Assembly: GCA_934548045.1 (NCBI GenBank)
Contig: CAKTEM010000013.1
Coordinates: 26,053 to 90,052, forward strand
Length of the DNA stretch: 64,000 nt
Direction of reading: 5' to 3'
Source: an uncultured Faecalibacterium sp.
GTDB lineage: Bacteria > Bacillota > Clostridia > Oscillospirales > Ruminococcaceae
This document shows, in pieces, positions 24,262 through 32,641 of the stretch (position 1 is the stretch's first letter; the number at the start of each line of letters is the position of its first letter). Both the position numbers and the translations under genes were made by a program. The notes beneath the pieces are model-generated. The model saw only the letters and a program-made list of their open reading frames with translations. It was not told the origin of the DNA and made no database searches.

Positions 24262-24708
24262 ATGGAGAATATTTTACCCCGTCGCGAAGCTCGTGAAAAC
24301 GCATTCCTGCTGGCTTTTTCCCAGACGTTTGGAGACATCCCTCTGGAAGAGGCTCTCATCGAGCATCATGAAAATGACGAAGAGCATCCGGTGGATGTTT
24401 TTGGCCAGCGTTTGCTGCGTGCGTATTACGAACATTCCGCGGAGGTGGACGACCTCATCAGCGGCCATCTGCGCAACTGGACGATGGAGCGTCTGCCGCG
24501 TGTCAGTCTGACCGTGCTGCGCCTCGCCCTGGCGGAGATGCTGTACGGTGATGAGAAGAAGCCCGGCGTCGTCATCAACGAAGCCGTCGAGCTGACCAAA
24601 AAGTATGGCGCAGACGAAGATTATCAGTTCGTGAACGGTCTGCTGGGTGCAGTTGCACGCGAGCAGGGTCTGGACGCGGCTGACCCGGCGGAGTCTGAAG
24701 AGCTGTGA
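24262..24708 (+). CDS. nusB: transcription antitermination factor NusB
   Basis: A 148-residue all-helical NusB; it binds boxA RNA with NusE for rRNA antitermination. N-terminal RREARENAFLLAFSQ and C-terminal VVINEAVELTKKYGADEDYQFVNGLLGAVAR are the family signatures. Ribosome site GAGAGG upstream. Its stop overlaps the GTG of the next gene. Confidence 0.94.
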   Translation: MENILPRREARENAFLLAFSQTFGDIPLEEALIEHHENDEEHPVDVFGQRLLRAYYEHSAEVDDLISGHLRNWTMERLPRVSLTVLRLALAEMLYGDEKKPGVVINEAVELTKKYGADEDYQFVNGLLGAVAREQGLDAADPAESEEL

Positions 24709-25646
24709 GCTGCTATACACTGGGAATCGACACAAGCAACTACGCAACCTCTCTGGCCGTTTTTAATACAGCCGGAGAGGTTGTTTGCGCAAAGAAACGC
24801 TTTCTTCCGGTCAAGGAGGGCCAGCTGGGTCTGCGCCAGAGCGATGCCCTGTTCCACCATACGACGGCATTGCCGGAGATGATGGAAGAACTGGGCCGGG
24901 AATTTGATTTGACACAAATCTCTGCCGTAGGCGTCTCACAGAAGCCGCGTCCGGTCGAGGGTAGCTACATGCCCTGTTTTCTTGCCGGTGTCAACGCGGC
25001 AACGGCGTTTTCGCTGGCGCGTGGGATTCCTTTGATTCACACGACCCATCAGCAGGGTCACGCTGCCGCCGCACTGTTTGCCGCAAAAGGGGAGGAACTG
25101 TTCCGGGAGAAAGTCCTGCTGTTTCATATCTCGGGCGGTACAACAGACTTGCTGCTCTGCGATGAAGTCAGGCATATCGAAACGCTTGGCACCAGCTCTG
25201 ATCTCTATGCAGGTCAGGCGGTCGACCGTGTCGGCGTCAAACTGGGATTTGGCTTCCCGGCCGGTGCTGAGGTCTCCCGTCTCGCCGCACAGTGCGAAGA
25301 GATGATCAAGCCGAAATCCAGCGTCAAGGGGTTGACCTGCAGCCTTTCCGGACTGGAAAACCAGTGCAACGCCCTGCTTGCCGCCGGAAAATCGCCGGAG
25401 TACGTCTGCAAATACTGCCTGCTCTGTGTTGCCGATACCGTTGTCAAAATGACAAAAGCAGCACAGAAAGAATATCCGGGCCTTCCGGTCGTCTGTGCCG
25501 GCGGCGTCATGAGCAGCGATATCATCCGTACTTGGGTGCAGCAGCGTCTGCCGAAGGTCTACTTTGTGCCGGGTCAGTATTCCAGTGACAACGCTATCGG
25601 CGTTTCGATCCTTGCCGCACAGGGGGCTGGTTTATGGCTGAAGTGA
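24705..25646 (+). CDS. TsaD/Kae1-like (peptidase M22 family) protein, likely TsaD paralogue
   Basis: A 313-residue ASKHA-fold protein related to TsaD, the enzyme for threonylcarbamoyl-adenosine in tRNA. Seen: GIDTSNYATSLAV at the N-terminus, HQQGHAAAA (HxxxH metal pair), SGGTTDLLL, and CAGGVMSSDIIR. It is shorter than TsaD (about 340), and lacks the usual DDAxGEAFDK block (here TSSDLYAGQAVDRVGVKLG). Many Clostridia keep such a gene between nusB and xseA beside a full tsaD elsewhere, so I infer a paralogue; function unproven. GTG start overlaps nusB. Confidence 0.75.
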   Translation: MSCYTLGIDTSNYATSLAVFNTAGEVVCAKKRFLPVKEGQLGLRQSDALFHHTTALPEMMEELGREFDLTQISAVGVSQKPRPVEGSYMPCFLAGVNAATAFSLARGIPLIHTTHQQGHAAAALFAAKGEELFREKVLLFHISGGTTDLLLCDEVRHIETLGTSSDLYAGQAVDRVGVKLGFGFPAGAEVSRLAAQCEEMIKPKSSVKGLTCSLSGLENQCNALLAAGKSPEYVCKYCLLCVADTVVKMTKAAQKEYPGLPVVCAGGVMSSDIIRTWVQQRLPKVYFVPGQYSSDNAIGVSILAAQGAGLWLK

Positions 25647-26857
25647 TCTCTGTTTCGGCCCTGAACCAGTACGTCAAGACGCTTCTGGACGCAAATGACC
25701 TGCTGTTTGATTTAGCTCTTCGGGGTGAGATTGCGAATTTTGTCCAAAATGCCCGAAGCGGCCACTGCTATTTTTCCCTCCGGGATGAGGCGAGCAGTGT
25801 GAAGGCGGTGATGTTCCGTTCGGACGCCCGTCGTCTGGGATTCCGCCCACAGGAAGGGATGAAGGTCGTCGCCCGCTGCCGTGCAACTCTGTACGAGCGT
25901 GACGGTGCGTTTCAGGTCTATGTCAACGATATGTTCCCGGACGGCATTGGTTCGGCACAGCTGGCCTTTGAACAGCTGAAGGCCAAGCTGGACAAGGAGG
26001 GCCTTTTTGCACCGGAGCATAAAAAGCCGCTGCCGACCTGCCCCAAGTGCATCGGCCTTGTCACCAGCAAGACTGGTGCGGCGTTGCAGGATATCCGGAA
26101 CGTTATTGGCCGCCGCTGGCCTGCGACCCGGCTGCTCCTCTGCCCGGTCAACGTGCAGGGCTTTGAAGCTGCCGGGGAAATCGCGCAGGCGATACAGTTC
26201 CTTGATAAGAGCGGAAAAGTAGACGAAATCATCGTTGCACGCGGCGGCGGAAGCCGGGAAGACCTCTGGGTCTTCAATGCAGAAGTCATCGCCCGGGCGG
26301 CTTATCGCTGCAAAACGCCGCTTATCAGTGCCATCGGTCATGAGATTGACTTTACAATTCTTGATTTTGTCGCCGACCAGCGCGCACCGACTCCTTCGGC
26401 GGCGGCAGAGCTTGCTGTGCCGGATCGAGCCGAAGTTTCTCGCAAATTATGCAATATTGAACAAAATATCTGGAATTCAGTCCACAATCGACTGGAACTA
26501 TGCTATAATGAACTCGCACAGGCGGAAGAGCGGTTTTCGCCGGAGAACACGCGTCGGACATTGCAGACCGGACAGAACCGGCTGGATGCGATGAAGGCCG
26601 CTCTCCGGACGGCGGCAGACCGCAAGCAAAAAGAAAATGCTTCCCGGCTTACCCACGCCGCTCTGCGTGCGGATTCACTTAACCCGTATCGGGTTCTGGC
26701 TCGCGGCTACGCCATGGTGACCGATAAAAACGGAAAGCTCACCACGGCGGACAAGCTCCGGGCAGGTGACGCCATTACCCTTCGCGGTTCGGTGCAAAAC
26801 GCACGCTGTACCGTCGAAGCAGTGGAGGAAATCAATGAAAGCACCCAAAAGTTTTGA
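25634..26857 (+). CDS. xseA: exodeoxyribonuclease VII large subunit
   Basis: A 407-residue protein: N-terminal OB fold (GEIANFVQNARSGHCYFSLRD), then the nuclease core with TSKTGAALQDI, EIIVARGGGSREDLWVFN and ISAIGHEIDFTILDFVADQRAPTPSAAAE, and a C-terminal coiled-coil. With XseB it degrades single-stranded DNA. Start overlaps the upstream gene by 13 bases. xseB follows with a 23-base overlap. Confidence 0.95.
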   Translation: MAEVISVSALNQYVKTLLDANDLLFDLALRGEIANFVQNARSGHCYFSLRDEASSVKAVMFRSDARRLGFRPQEGMKVVARCRATLYERDGAFQVYVNDMFPDGIGSAQLAFEQLKAKLDKEGLFAPEHKKPLPTCPKCIGLVTSKTGAALQDIRNVIGRRWPATRLLLCPVNVQGFEAAGEIAQAIQFLDKSGKVDEIIVARGGGSREDLWVFNAEVIARAAYRCKTPLISAIGHEIDFTILDFVADQRAPTPSAAAELAVPDRAEVSRKLCNIEQNIWNSVHNRLELCYNELAQAEERFSPENTRRTLQTGQNRLDAMKAALRTAADRKQKENASRLTHAALRADSLNPYRVLARGYAMVTDKNGKLTTADKLRAGDAITLRGSVQNARCTVEAVEEINESTQKF

Positions 26858-27056
26858 AGAAGGCATGTCTCGTCTGGAAACGATCTTGGACCAGATGCAG
26901 CAGGAGGAAACCACGCTGACCGAGTCGGTCAAACTGTATGCAGAGGCAGCATCTCTGATGGATTACTGCCACGCTGCACTGGAAAAGGCGACCCTGCAGA
27001 TGGATGAAATCGACGCAAAGCGTGTTTCAACACAACCGCCCAAGGCGGAAGACTGA
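26835..27056 (+). CDS. xseB: exodeoxyribonuclease VII small subunit
   Basis: A 73-residue helical protein; KSFEEGMSRLETILDQMQQEETTLTESV is the standard XseB domain that binds the XseA coiled coil. Start 26835 has GGAGGAA upstream, inside xseA, so translation is coupled. Followed at 14 bases by ispA, the usual Firmicutes order. Confidence 0.93.
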   Translation: MKAPKSFEEGMSRLETILDQMQQEETTLTESVKLYAEAASLMDYCHAALEKATLQMDEIDAKRVSTQPPKAED

Positions 27057-27069
27057 GGAGGAACATTTC

Positions 27070-27951
27070 ATGGATTACGAAAAGCAGTATCAGGAATATC
27101 TCGTGCGTGTCAACCGCGCACTGGATGCCGCCTGTGAGAAGTTTTTGCCCGAGGAATCGGAGGTCTGCCGTGCGGCCCGGTACAGTCTGCTGGGCGGCGG
27201 CAAGCGCATCCGCGCAGCATTGGTTCTGGCCGTCTGCGATATGCTGGACGGCAATGCCGAAGCAGCCGAGCAGTTCGCGGCAGCGGTGGAAATGCTGCAC
27301 TGCTATTCACTGATCCATGATGACCTGCCCTGCATGGATAACGATGACCTGCGTCGCGGCAAACCGTCCTGCCACAAGGCGTTTGGCGAGTCGACCGCGA
27401 TGCTGGCCGGTGACGTCCTCCTGACCGAGGCGTTCAACGTGATTGCAAACGCTTCCGCATCGCCGGAGATCTGCGTTCGTGCAGCAAAGGCTCTGGGCGC
27501 AGGTGCCGGCAGTCACGGCATGGTCTACGGACAGGAACTCGACCTCAAATATGAGGCTCTGGCTGCAACTGAAGAGCAGCTTCGCCTCATTCATCGTCAC
27601 AAGACCGGTGCGCTCATCAACGCGGCCGTCCAGATGGGCGCAGCAGCGGCGCAGGCGACCGAGACGCAGAGCAAAGAGCTGGAAGCTTATGCTTACGGCA
27701 TCGGCCTCGTGTTTCAGATCGTCGATGATGTGCTGGATGTGGTCGGCTCGCAGGAGCAGCTCGGCAAGCCTATCGGCAGCGACAGCGAAAACGGCAAGAC
27801 GACTTTCGTCACCCTGTTCGGTACGGACGGCGCAATGGAGCTGGCGAAGAAGCTGAACGATGAGACCTGCGCAACGCTGCGAAGCGAGTTCGGCGAATCC
27901 TGCGCGTTCCTCGAGACGCTGGCACAGAAACTTCTGGTGCGCAGCAACTGA
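27070..27951 (+). CDS. ispA: farnesyl/geranyl diphosphate synthase family polyprenyl synthetase
   Basis: A 293-residue prenyltransferase that condenses isopentenyl diphosphate onto allylic diphosphates. Both Asp-rich motifs are present: DDLPCMDNDD (first, with short-chain type spacing) and DDVLD (second). GGGKRIRAALVLAV binds diphosphate. Located in the xseAB-ispA-dxs group that supplies isoprenoid precursors. Start 27070 follows GAGGAAC. Chain length (C15 versus C20) cannot be fixed by eye. Confidence 0.93.
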   Translation: MDYEKQYQEYLVRVNRALDAACEKFLPEESEVCRAARYSLLGGGKRIRAALVLAVCDMLDGNAEAAEQFAAAVEMLHCYSLIHDDLPCMDNDDLRRGKPSCHKAFGESTAMLAGDVLLTEAFNVIANASASPEICVRAAKALGAGAGSHGMVYGQELDLKYEALAATEEQLRLIHRHKTGALINAAVQMGAAAAQATETQSKELEAYAYGIGLVFQIVDDVLDVVGSQEQLGKPIGSDSENGKTTFVTLFGTDGAMELAKKLNDETCATLRSEFGESCAFLETLAQKLLVRSN

Positions 27952-27990
27952 TAATTTGGAAGAGTAAATTTAAAAGGTGGATATAAAACC

Positions 27991-28464
27991 ATGCAATTGA
28001 TCAGAGATATTTTCTCGATAAACGAAATTCTGACCGTGTCGCTGCTGGGCTGGTTTACGGCGCAGGTGCTGAAAACGATCATCAATTTCATTCTGCTCGG
28101 GAAATTTCAGCTGGAACGCATGTGGGGCGACGGCGGTATGCCGAGCGCACACAGCGCGACCGTCTGTGCAATGACGATCGCAGCAGCACGCAGCGAGGGC
28201 GTTTCTTCGCCCATTTTTGCGGTCGCGGCCGTTCTGGCTATCATCACCATGCACGACGCAATGGGCGTCCGCTACGAGACCGGTGAGCAGGCCAAGGTTC
28301 TGAACCAGATGATCGAACAGTGGATCGACATCAGCGAAAAGAACTCTCCGTTCCTGCAGAATCTCCACCTGAAAGAGATGGTTGGTCATACACCTCTTCA
28401 GGTCACCGCTGGTGTTGTGGTCGGTGTTGTGGTCGGTCTGCTTTACCCCATGAGCGTGGGCTAA
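27991..28464 (+). CDS. DUF212 / divergent PAP2 family membrane protein (YuiD-like)
   Basis: A 157-residue membrane protein of the DUF212 family, a remote relative of PAP2 phosphatases. The conserved GGMPSAHSATV segment, DAMGVRYETGEQA and the C-terminal LKEMVGHTPLQVTAGVVVGVVVG are visible, with three to four hydrophobic helices. Its place between ispA and dxs suggests an undecaprenyl or isoprenoid phosphate role, which is inference. An AAAGGTGG ribosome site stands before the ATG. Confidence 0.88.
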   Translation: MQLIRDIFSINEILTVSLLGWFTAQVLKTIINFILLGKFQLERMWGDGGMPSAHSATVCAMTIAAARSEGVSSPIFAVAAVLAIITMHDAMGVRYETGEQAKVLNQMIEQWIDISEKNSPFLQNLHLKEMVGHTPLQVTAGVVVGVVVGLLYPMSVG

Positions 28465-28525
28465 GACATACGGTGCAGGCAGCTTTGGCCTGCGGAAGAA
28501 CAACTTGTGAGAAGGATGTGGATTT

Positions 28526-30418
28526 ATGAATTCTTCTTTGCTGGATAGCATCCATCAGCCCAGCGACCTGAAAAAGCTGACAAGCGGACAGGTGGAAACA
28601 CTCTGCGAAGAAATTCGGAAATTTCTGCTAGATAATGTATCGAAAACGGGTGGACATCTGGCCTCGAATCTGGGCGCGGTCGAACTGACGGTTGCCCTGC
28701 ATCGGGTGCTGGAGACCCCGAAAGACGAGATCGTATTTGATGTTGGACATCAGTGCTACACCCACAAACTGCTGACCGGCCGTAAGGATGGCTTTGCGAA
28801 ACTGCGTCAGATCGACGGTTTGTCGGGCTTCCCGAATCCGAACGAGAGCAAGCACGATGCGTTTATTGCAGGCCATGGCAACACGGCTCTTTCGCTGGCG
28901 GTCGGTATCGCGTGGGCGAAAAAGCTGCGTGGGGAACCGGGCGAGGTCGTCGCAATCATCGGCGATGGTGCATTCACCGGCGGCATGGTCTACGAAGGTA
29001 TGAACAATATTGGTGGGCTGGACAACCTGCTTGTCATTCTGAACGACAACAAGATGTCCATCTCGAAGAACGTCGGCGCGCTGGCGCAGTATCTGAACCA
29101 TCTGCGCACGACCAGTACTTATTTTGACGCAAAGGAAAACGTCCGGACCTTCCTCGATGGCGTTCCGGTCGTCGGCCCTCCGCTGAAAAAGGCCATTGGC
29201 AACAGCAAAAAGCTGGTGCGCCGGGCGATGTATCATTCTACCATCTTCGAGGACATGGGCTTCCAGTATTACGGCCCGGTCGACGGCCACAATGAGCCGG
29301 AGCTGGAACGGATTCTGCACAACATTTGTGAGCAGCGAGGCCCTCATTTCCTGCATATCATCACAACCAAGGGCAAAGGCTACAAACCGGCAGAGAACAA
29401 CCCGGGCAATTATCACGGCGTTTCCAAGTTCGACCAGTTTGATTTACAGGGTCTGCCCGACCCGGAAGTTGCGCCCAAGGAGTCGTTCTCGACCGTGTTC
29501 GGCAATGTCCTGAATAAAGAGGGAACTGAAAACAAGAAGATCTGCGCCATCACTGCCGCGATGAAGTATGGCACTGGCCTGCAGTTCTTCTATCACAGCC
29601 ATCGTGACCGCTTCTTTGATGTCGGCATGGCGGAACAGCACGCGGTAACATTTGCCGCAGGTCTGGCAAGTCAGGGAATGTTGCCGGTCGTCTGCATCTA
29701 CTCAACATTTTTACAGCGTTCTTACGACCAGATCATCCATGACGTCAACCTGCTGAAGGAAAATGTTGTCTTTGCCATTGACCGCGCCGGTTTTGTTCCG
29801 GCTGATGGTGAAACCCATCAGGGCATTTATGACCCAGCCTTTCTCAGTCAGGTCGGCATGCCGATTTATTCGCCCTCGAACTATGCAGAGCTGAAATATT
29901 GGCTGCCGGAATTGCTGAAAGATGGCTGGAACGGTCCTCGTGCTATTCGCTATCCTCGCGGCGGTGAAACGGATTTCCTCGCACAATATGGCTGCTCCGG
30001 CAAGGAGTACGATCATCTCTATACCGCACCCGGCGCAAAGGTCGTCATGGTGAGTTATGCCGATGAGGTGGAGGATGTCCTTCACGCCGCCATGCAGTTG
30101 AGCGAAAAAGGCATCCCCTGTGATGTCTATAAGCTTGTAAAGATATTCCCCTTTACAGAAGATTTGATTCGAGAAATCTCTCGCTATGATGTCGTTTTGA
30201 TGGCAGAAGAGTGCGTAGCCTGCGGCGGTATCGGTGAGCATCTGGAGTGTGCGCTCCAGAAAGCCGGTTGGAAGGGTACTTATATCCACCGCGCAGTGGA
30301 GAATGTCTCTCTGCCTCACGCAACGGTGCCGCAGATCAAACAGGTCACCGGTCTGGATGCGGCGCATCTGGTGGAGGAAGTTCAGAAGGTAATCGCGAAA
30401 GGAGAAGCGACGCTTTGA
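28526..30418 (+). CDS. dxs: 1-deoxy-D-xylulose-5-phosphate synthase
   Basis: A 630-residue thiamine diphosphate enzyme, first step of the MEP isoprenoid pathway (pyruvate plus glyceraldehyde 3-phosphate). Seen: GGHLASNLGAVELTVALH, DVGHQCYTHKLLTGR, ThDP motif GDGAFTGGMVYEGMN...LNDNKMSIS, FFDVGMAEQHAVTFAAG, and RAGFVPADGETHQG. Length is normal. AGAAGGATG upstream. tlyA overlaps its stop, and the upstream isoprenoid genes form a likely operon. Confidence 0.96.
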   Translation: MNSSLLDSIHQPSDLKKLTSGQVETLCEEIRKFLLDNVSKTGGHLASNLGAVELTVALHRVLETPKDEIVFDVGHQCYTHKLLTGRKDGFAKLRQIDGLSGFPNPNESKHDAFIAGHGNTALSLAVGIAWAKKLRGEPGEVVAIIGDGAFTGGMVYEGMNNIGGLDNLLVILNDNKMSISKNVGALAQYLNHLRTTSTYFDAKENVRTFLDGVPVVGPPLKKAIGNSKKLVRRAMYHSTIFEDMGFQYYGPVDGHNEPELERILHNICEQRGPHFLHIITTKGKGYKPAENNPGNYHGVSKFDQFDLQGLPDPEVAPKESFSTVFGNVLNKEGTENKKICAITAAMKYGTGLQFFYHSHRDRFFDVGMAEQHAVTFAAGLASQGMLPVVCIYSTFLQRSYDQIIHDVNLLKENVVFAIDRAGFVPADGETHQGIYDPAFLSQVGMPIYSPSNYAELKYWLPELLKDGWNGPRAIRYPRGGETDFLAQYGCSGKEYDHLYTAPGAKVVMVSYADEVEDVLHAAMQLSEKGIPCDVYKLVKIFPFTEDLIREISRYDVVLMAEECVACGGIGEHLECALQKAGWKGTYIHRAVENVSLPHATVPQIKQVTGLDAAHLVEEVQKVIAKGEATL

Positions 30419-31218
30419 AAATTCGATTGGATCAATATCTGGTTCAGCACGGTCTGATCCAGAGCCGTGAGCGCGCCAAGGCGATGATTATGTCCGGCGT
30501 GGTCTTTGTCAATAATCAAAAGGTGGACAAGGCCGGTGAGATGATCAAGGAAGATGCCGTTGTTGAAGTGCGCGGCCACGATATCGGCTATGTCAGCCGT
30601 GGTGGACTGAAGCTGGAAAAGGCGATGCAGTGTTTTCCGCTGACGCCCAACGGCAAAGTCTGCATGGATATCGGCGCATCGACCGGCGGCTTCACCGACT
30701 GTATGCTTCAGAACGGAGCAACAAAAGTCTATGCGGTCGATGTCGGTTACGGTCAGCTGGCATGGAGTCTCCGCACCGACTCGCGTGTTATCAATATGGA
30801 GCGGACGAATATCCGGAACGTTACCCTCGACCAGCTGGAAGAACCCATCGAGTTTTTCAGCGTTGATGTCTCGTTCATTTCGCTGCATCACATTTTCCCG
30901 GTGGCGCAGGCCATCACGACGCCCGATGCAATGGGTGTCTGCCTCGTCAAGCCTCAGTTTGAGGCAGGCCGAGAAAAGGTTGGAAAGAACGGTGTTGTCC
31001 GTGACCCGGCAACCCACCGCGAAGTGCTTCACAATGCGATGGGCTATGCGGTCGCAAATGGTTTCGCTGTTCAAGGTCTGGATTTCAGCCCGGTCAAGGG
31101 GCCGGAGGGTAACATCGAGTACCTGATGTTCGTCCAAAAGAGTGAAGAGCCTGCCGTTCTGGACGATTCGGTCGCAGAACAGGTGGTTGCGGCCAGCCAT
31201 TCGACGCTGGACAAATAA
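30415..31218 (+). CDS. tlyA: TlyA family rRNA (2'-O) methyltransferase
   Basis: A 267-residue protein: N-terminal S4 RNA-binding domain (IRLDQYLVQHGLIQSRERAKA) followed by an FtsJ-like methyltransferase with SAM motif KVCMDIGASTGGFTDCML and VKPQFEAGREKVGKNGVV. TlyA enzymes 2'-O-methylate ribose in rRNA. TTG start 30415 overlaps the dxs stop; AAAGGAG lies 9 bases upstream. The dxs-tlyA-nadK-argR-recN order is standard in Clostridia. Confidence 0.93.
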   Translation: MKIRLDQYLVQHGLIQSRERAKAMIMSGVVFVNNQKVDKAGEMIKEDAVVEVRGHDIGYVSRGGLKLEKAMQCFPLTPNGKVCMDIGASTGGFTDCMLQNGATKVYAVDVGYGQLAWSLRTDSRVINMERTNIRNVTLDQLEEPIEFFSVDVSFISLHHIFPVAQAITTPDAMGVCLVKPQFEAGREKVGKNGVVRDPATHREVLHNAMGYAVANGFAVQGLDFSPVKGPEGNIEYLMFVQKSEEPAVLDDSVAEQVVAASHSTLDK

Positions 31219-31251
31219 AAATCAGCAGAAAAAAGAGAAGGAGTAAGGAAG

Positions 31252-32103
31252 ATGACGGTCTATATCTCTCCGAACCCCGGCAAATCGCAGGCAAACGGCA
31301 TTGCACTGCGTGCGGCGCAGATTTTGCTGACCCACGGTGCACAGGTGTTGATGCAGGACACCTTGCAGGATGAGTGCAGTGCAATGGGCGTGCAGTATCT
31401 GCCGCAGAAAGAGTGCCTGCAAAAGACCGATGTGATTTTAACCATCGGCGGCGACGGAACCATCCTTCATGAAGCAAACCTTTCGCTCGAGTACCAGAAA
31501 CCGATTCTCGGCATCAATTTGGGCCGCTGTGGTTTTCTGGCGACCTGTGAAATCGACGAGATGGAAAACAAGCTTTCGGCGGTGGCACGAGGAGATTTTT
31601 CCCTCGATACCCGTATGCTGCTCTATGTCCGTGTGCTGGGCGATGACAGTTGGGAGGGTCACGCGCTGAACGATGTCGTCGTGACGAAGGGCCGTTTGCA
31701 GCAGGCCATCGACTTCAGTATTTACTGCGATGATACGCTGGTCGAGCATTACCGCGGCGATGGTGTCATCGTTGCGACACCGACCGGTTCAACAGCATAT
31801 TCGCTGGCGGCCGGTGGCCCGATTCTAGATTCCCAGACCAAGGGTATCGTTGTGACGCCCATCTGTCCGCACAGTCTGTCCAGTCCGGCAATGGTTTTTG
31901 CGCAGGAACGCAAAATCAACATCTGCGTCGGGCAGGTTGCGGATGACGAAGTGTTTATCAGCTGTGATGGTGCGGCAGGCTATTCGTTACAGACCGGTGC
32001 TACAGCTGAGGTGCGGCTGTCGGATCAGATCGTTCAGCTGATCACTTTCTGCAAGGCTGACCAGTTCCGGGCCATCGACCAGAAACTCCGCAGCCGCCGC
32101 TGA
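31252..32103 (+). CDS. nadK: NAD kinase
   Basis: A 283-residue ATP-NAD kinase. Motifs GGDGTILHEAN (active Asp), LGINLGRCGFLATCE, ALNDVVVTKG (usually NE/ND) and VATPTGSTAYSLAAGGP are intact. Makes NADP for biosynthesis. GAAGGAGTAAGGAAG gives the ribosome site. Confidence 0.95.
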   Translation: MTVYISPNPGKSQANGIALRAAQILLTHGAQVLMQDTLQDECSAMGVQYLPQKECLQKTDVILTIGGDGTILHEANLSLEYQKPILGINLGRCGFLATCEIDEMENKLSAVARGDFSLDTRMLLYVRVLGDDSWEGHALNDVVVTKGRLQQAIDFSIYCDDTLVEHYRGDGVIVATPTGSTAYSLAAGGPILDSQTKGIVVTPICPHSLSSPAMVFAQERKINICVGQVADDEVFISCDGAAGYSLQTGATAEVRLSDQIVQLITFCKADQFRAIDQKLRSRR

Positions 32104-32133
32104 TTTCTCGAAAACAAATGGAGGTGAGTGCGT

Positions 32134-32622
32134 ATGAGCCGCAGCAACCAAACCGAAGCAAAAGGAAAAAATGAACGACTGCAAGCGATCCTCCGGTTGG
32201 TGCAGGAGCATCCGATCAGTCGTCAGGAGGTTTTGCTGGATTATCTCCGCAAAGAAGGCTTTGAAGTAACGCAGGCCACGATTTCCCGTGATATCCGGGA
32301 GCTGTGCTTGGTAAAGGCCTCAACCAGTGAGGGCTATCGCTATGTGTCCAGCCGGACGGAGACTTCAAACCCGAAGATTCAGGGCCGTTTTGAGACAATA
32401 TTCCATGAATCGGTTCTGAGTGTCGATTTTGCCGGACATGTCGTACTGGTGAAATGTTATTCCGGTATGGCAAATGCCGCCTGCGAGGTCTTCGACGCCT
32501 TGAAATGGAAAAATGTTGTCGGAACTCTTTCGGGCGATGATACCTTCCTCGTCGTGGCGCGTTCTGAACGGGATGCCAAAACGATTTGTACCGAATTGAC
32601 CCGTCACATCGGGCAGAAATAA
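32134..32622 (+). CDS. argR: arginine repressor ArgR/AhrC
   Basis: A 162-residue regulator: N-terminal winged helix (RQEVLLDYLRKEGFEVTQATISRDIRELCLVK) and C-terminal hexamerisation / arginine-binding domain ending GTLSGDDTFLVVARSE, where the Asp pair binds arginine. Start 32134 is preferred because GGAGGTG stands 7 bases upstream; a GTG at 32128 is in frame. Placement before recN is conserved in Firmicutes. Confidence 0.94.
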   Translation: MSRSNQTEAKGKNERLQAILRLVQEHPISRQEVLLDYLRKEGFEVTQATISRDIRELCLVKASTSEGYRYVSSRTETSNPKIQGRFETIFHESVLSVDFAGHVVLVKCYSGMANAACEVFDALKWKNVVGTLSGDDTFLVVARSERDAKTICTELTRHIGQK

Positions 32623-32641
32623 CGCAGGAGAGAAGTAACAC

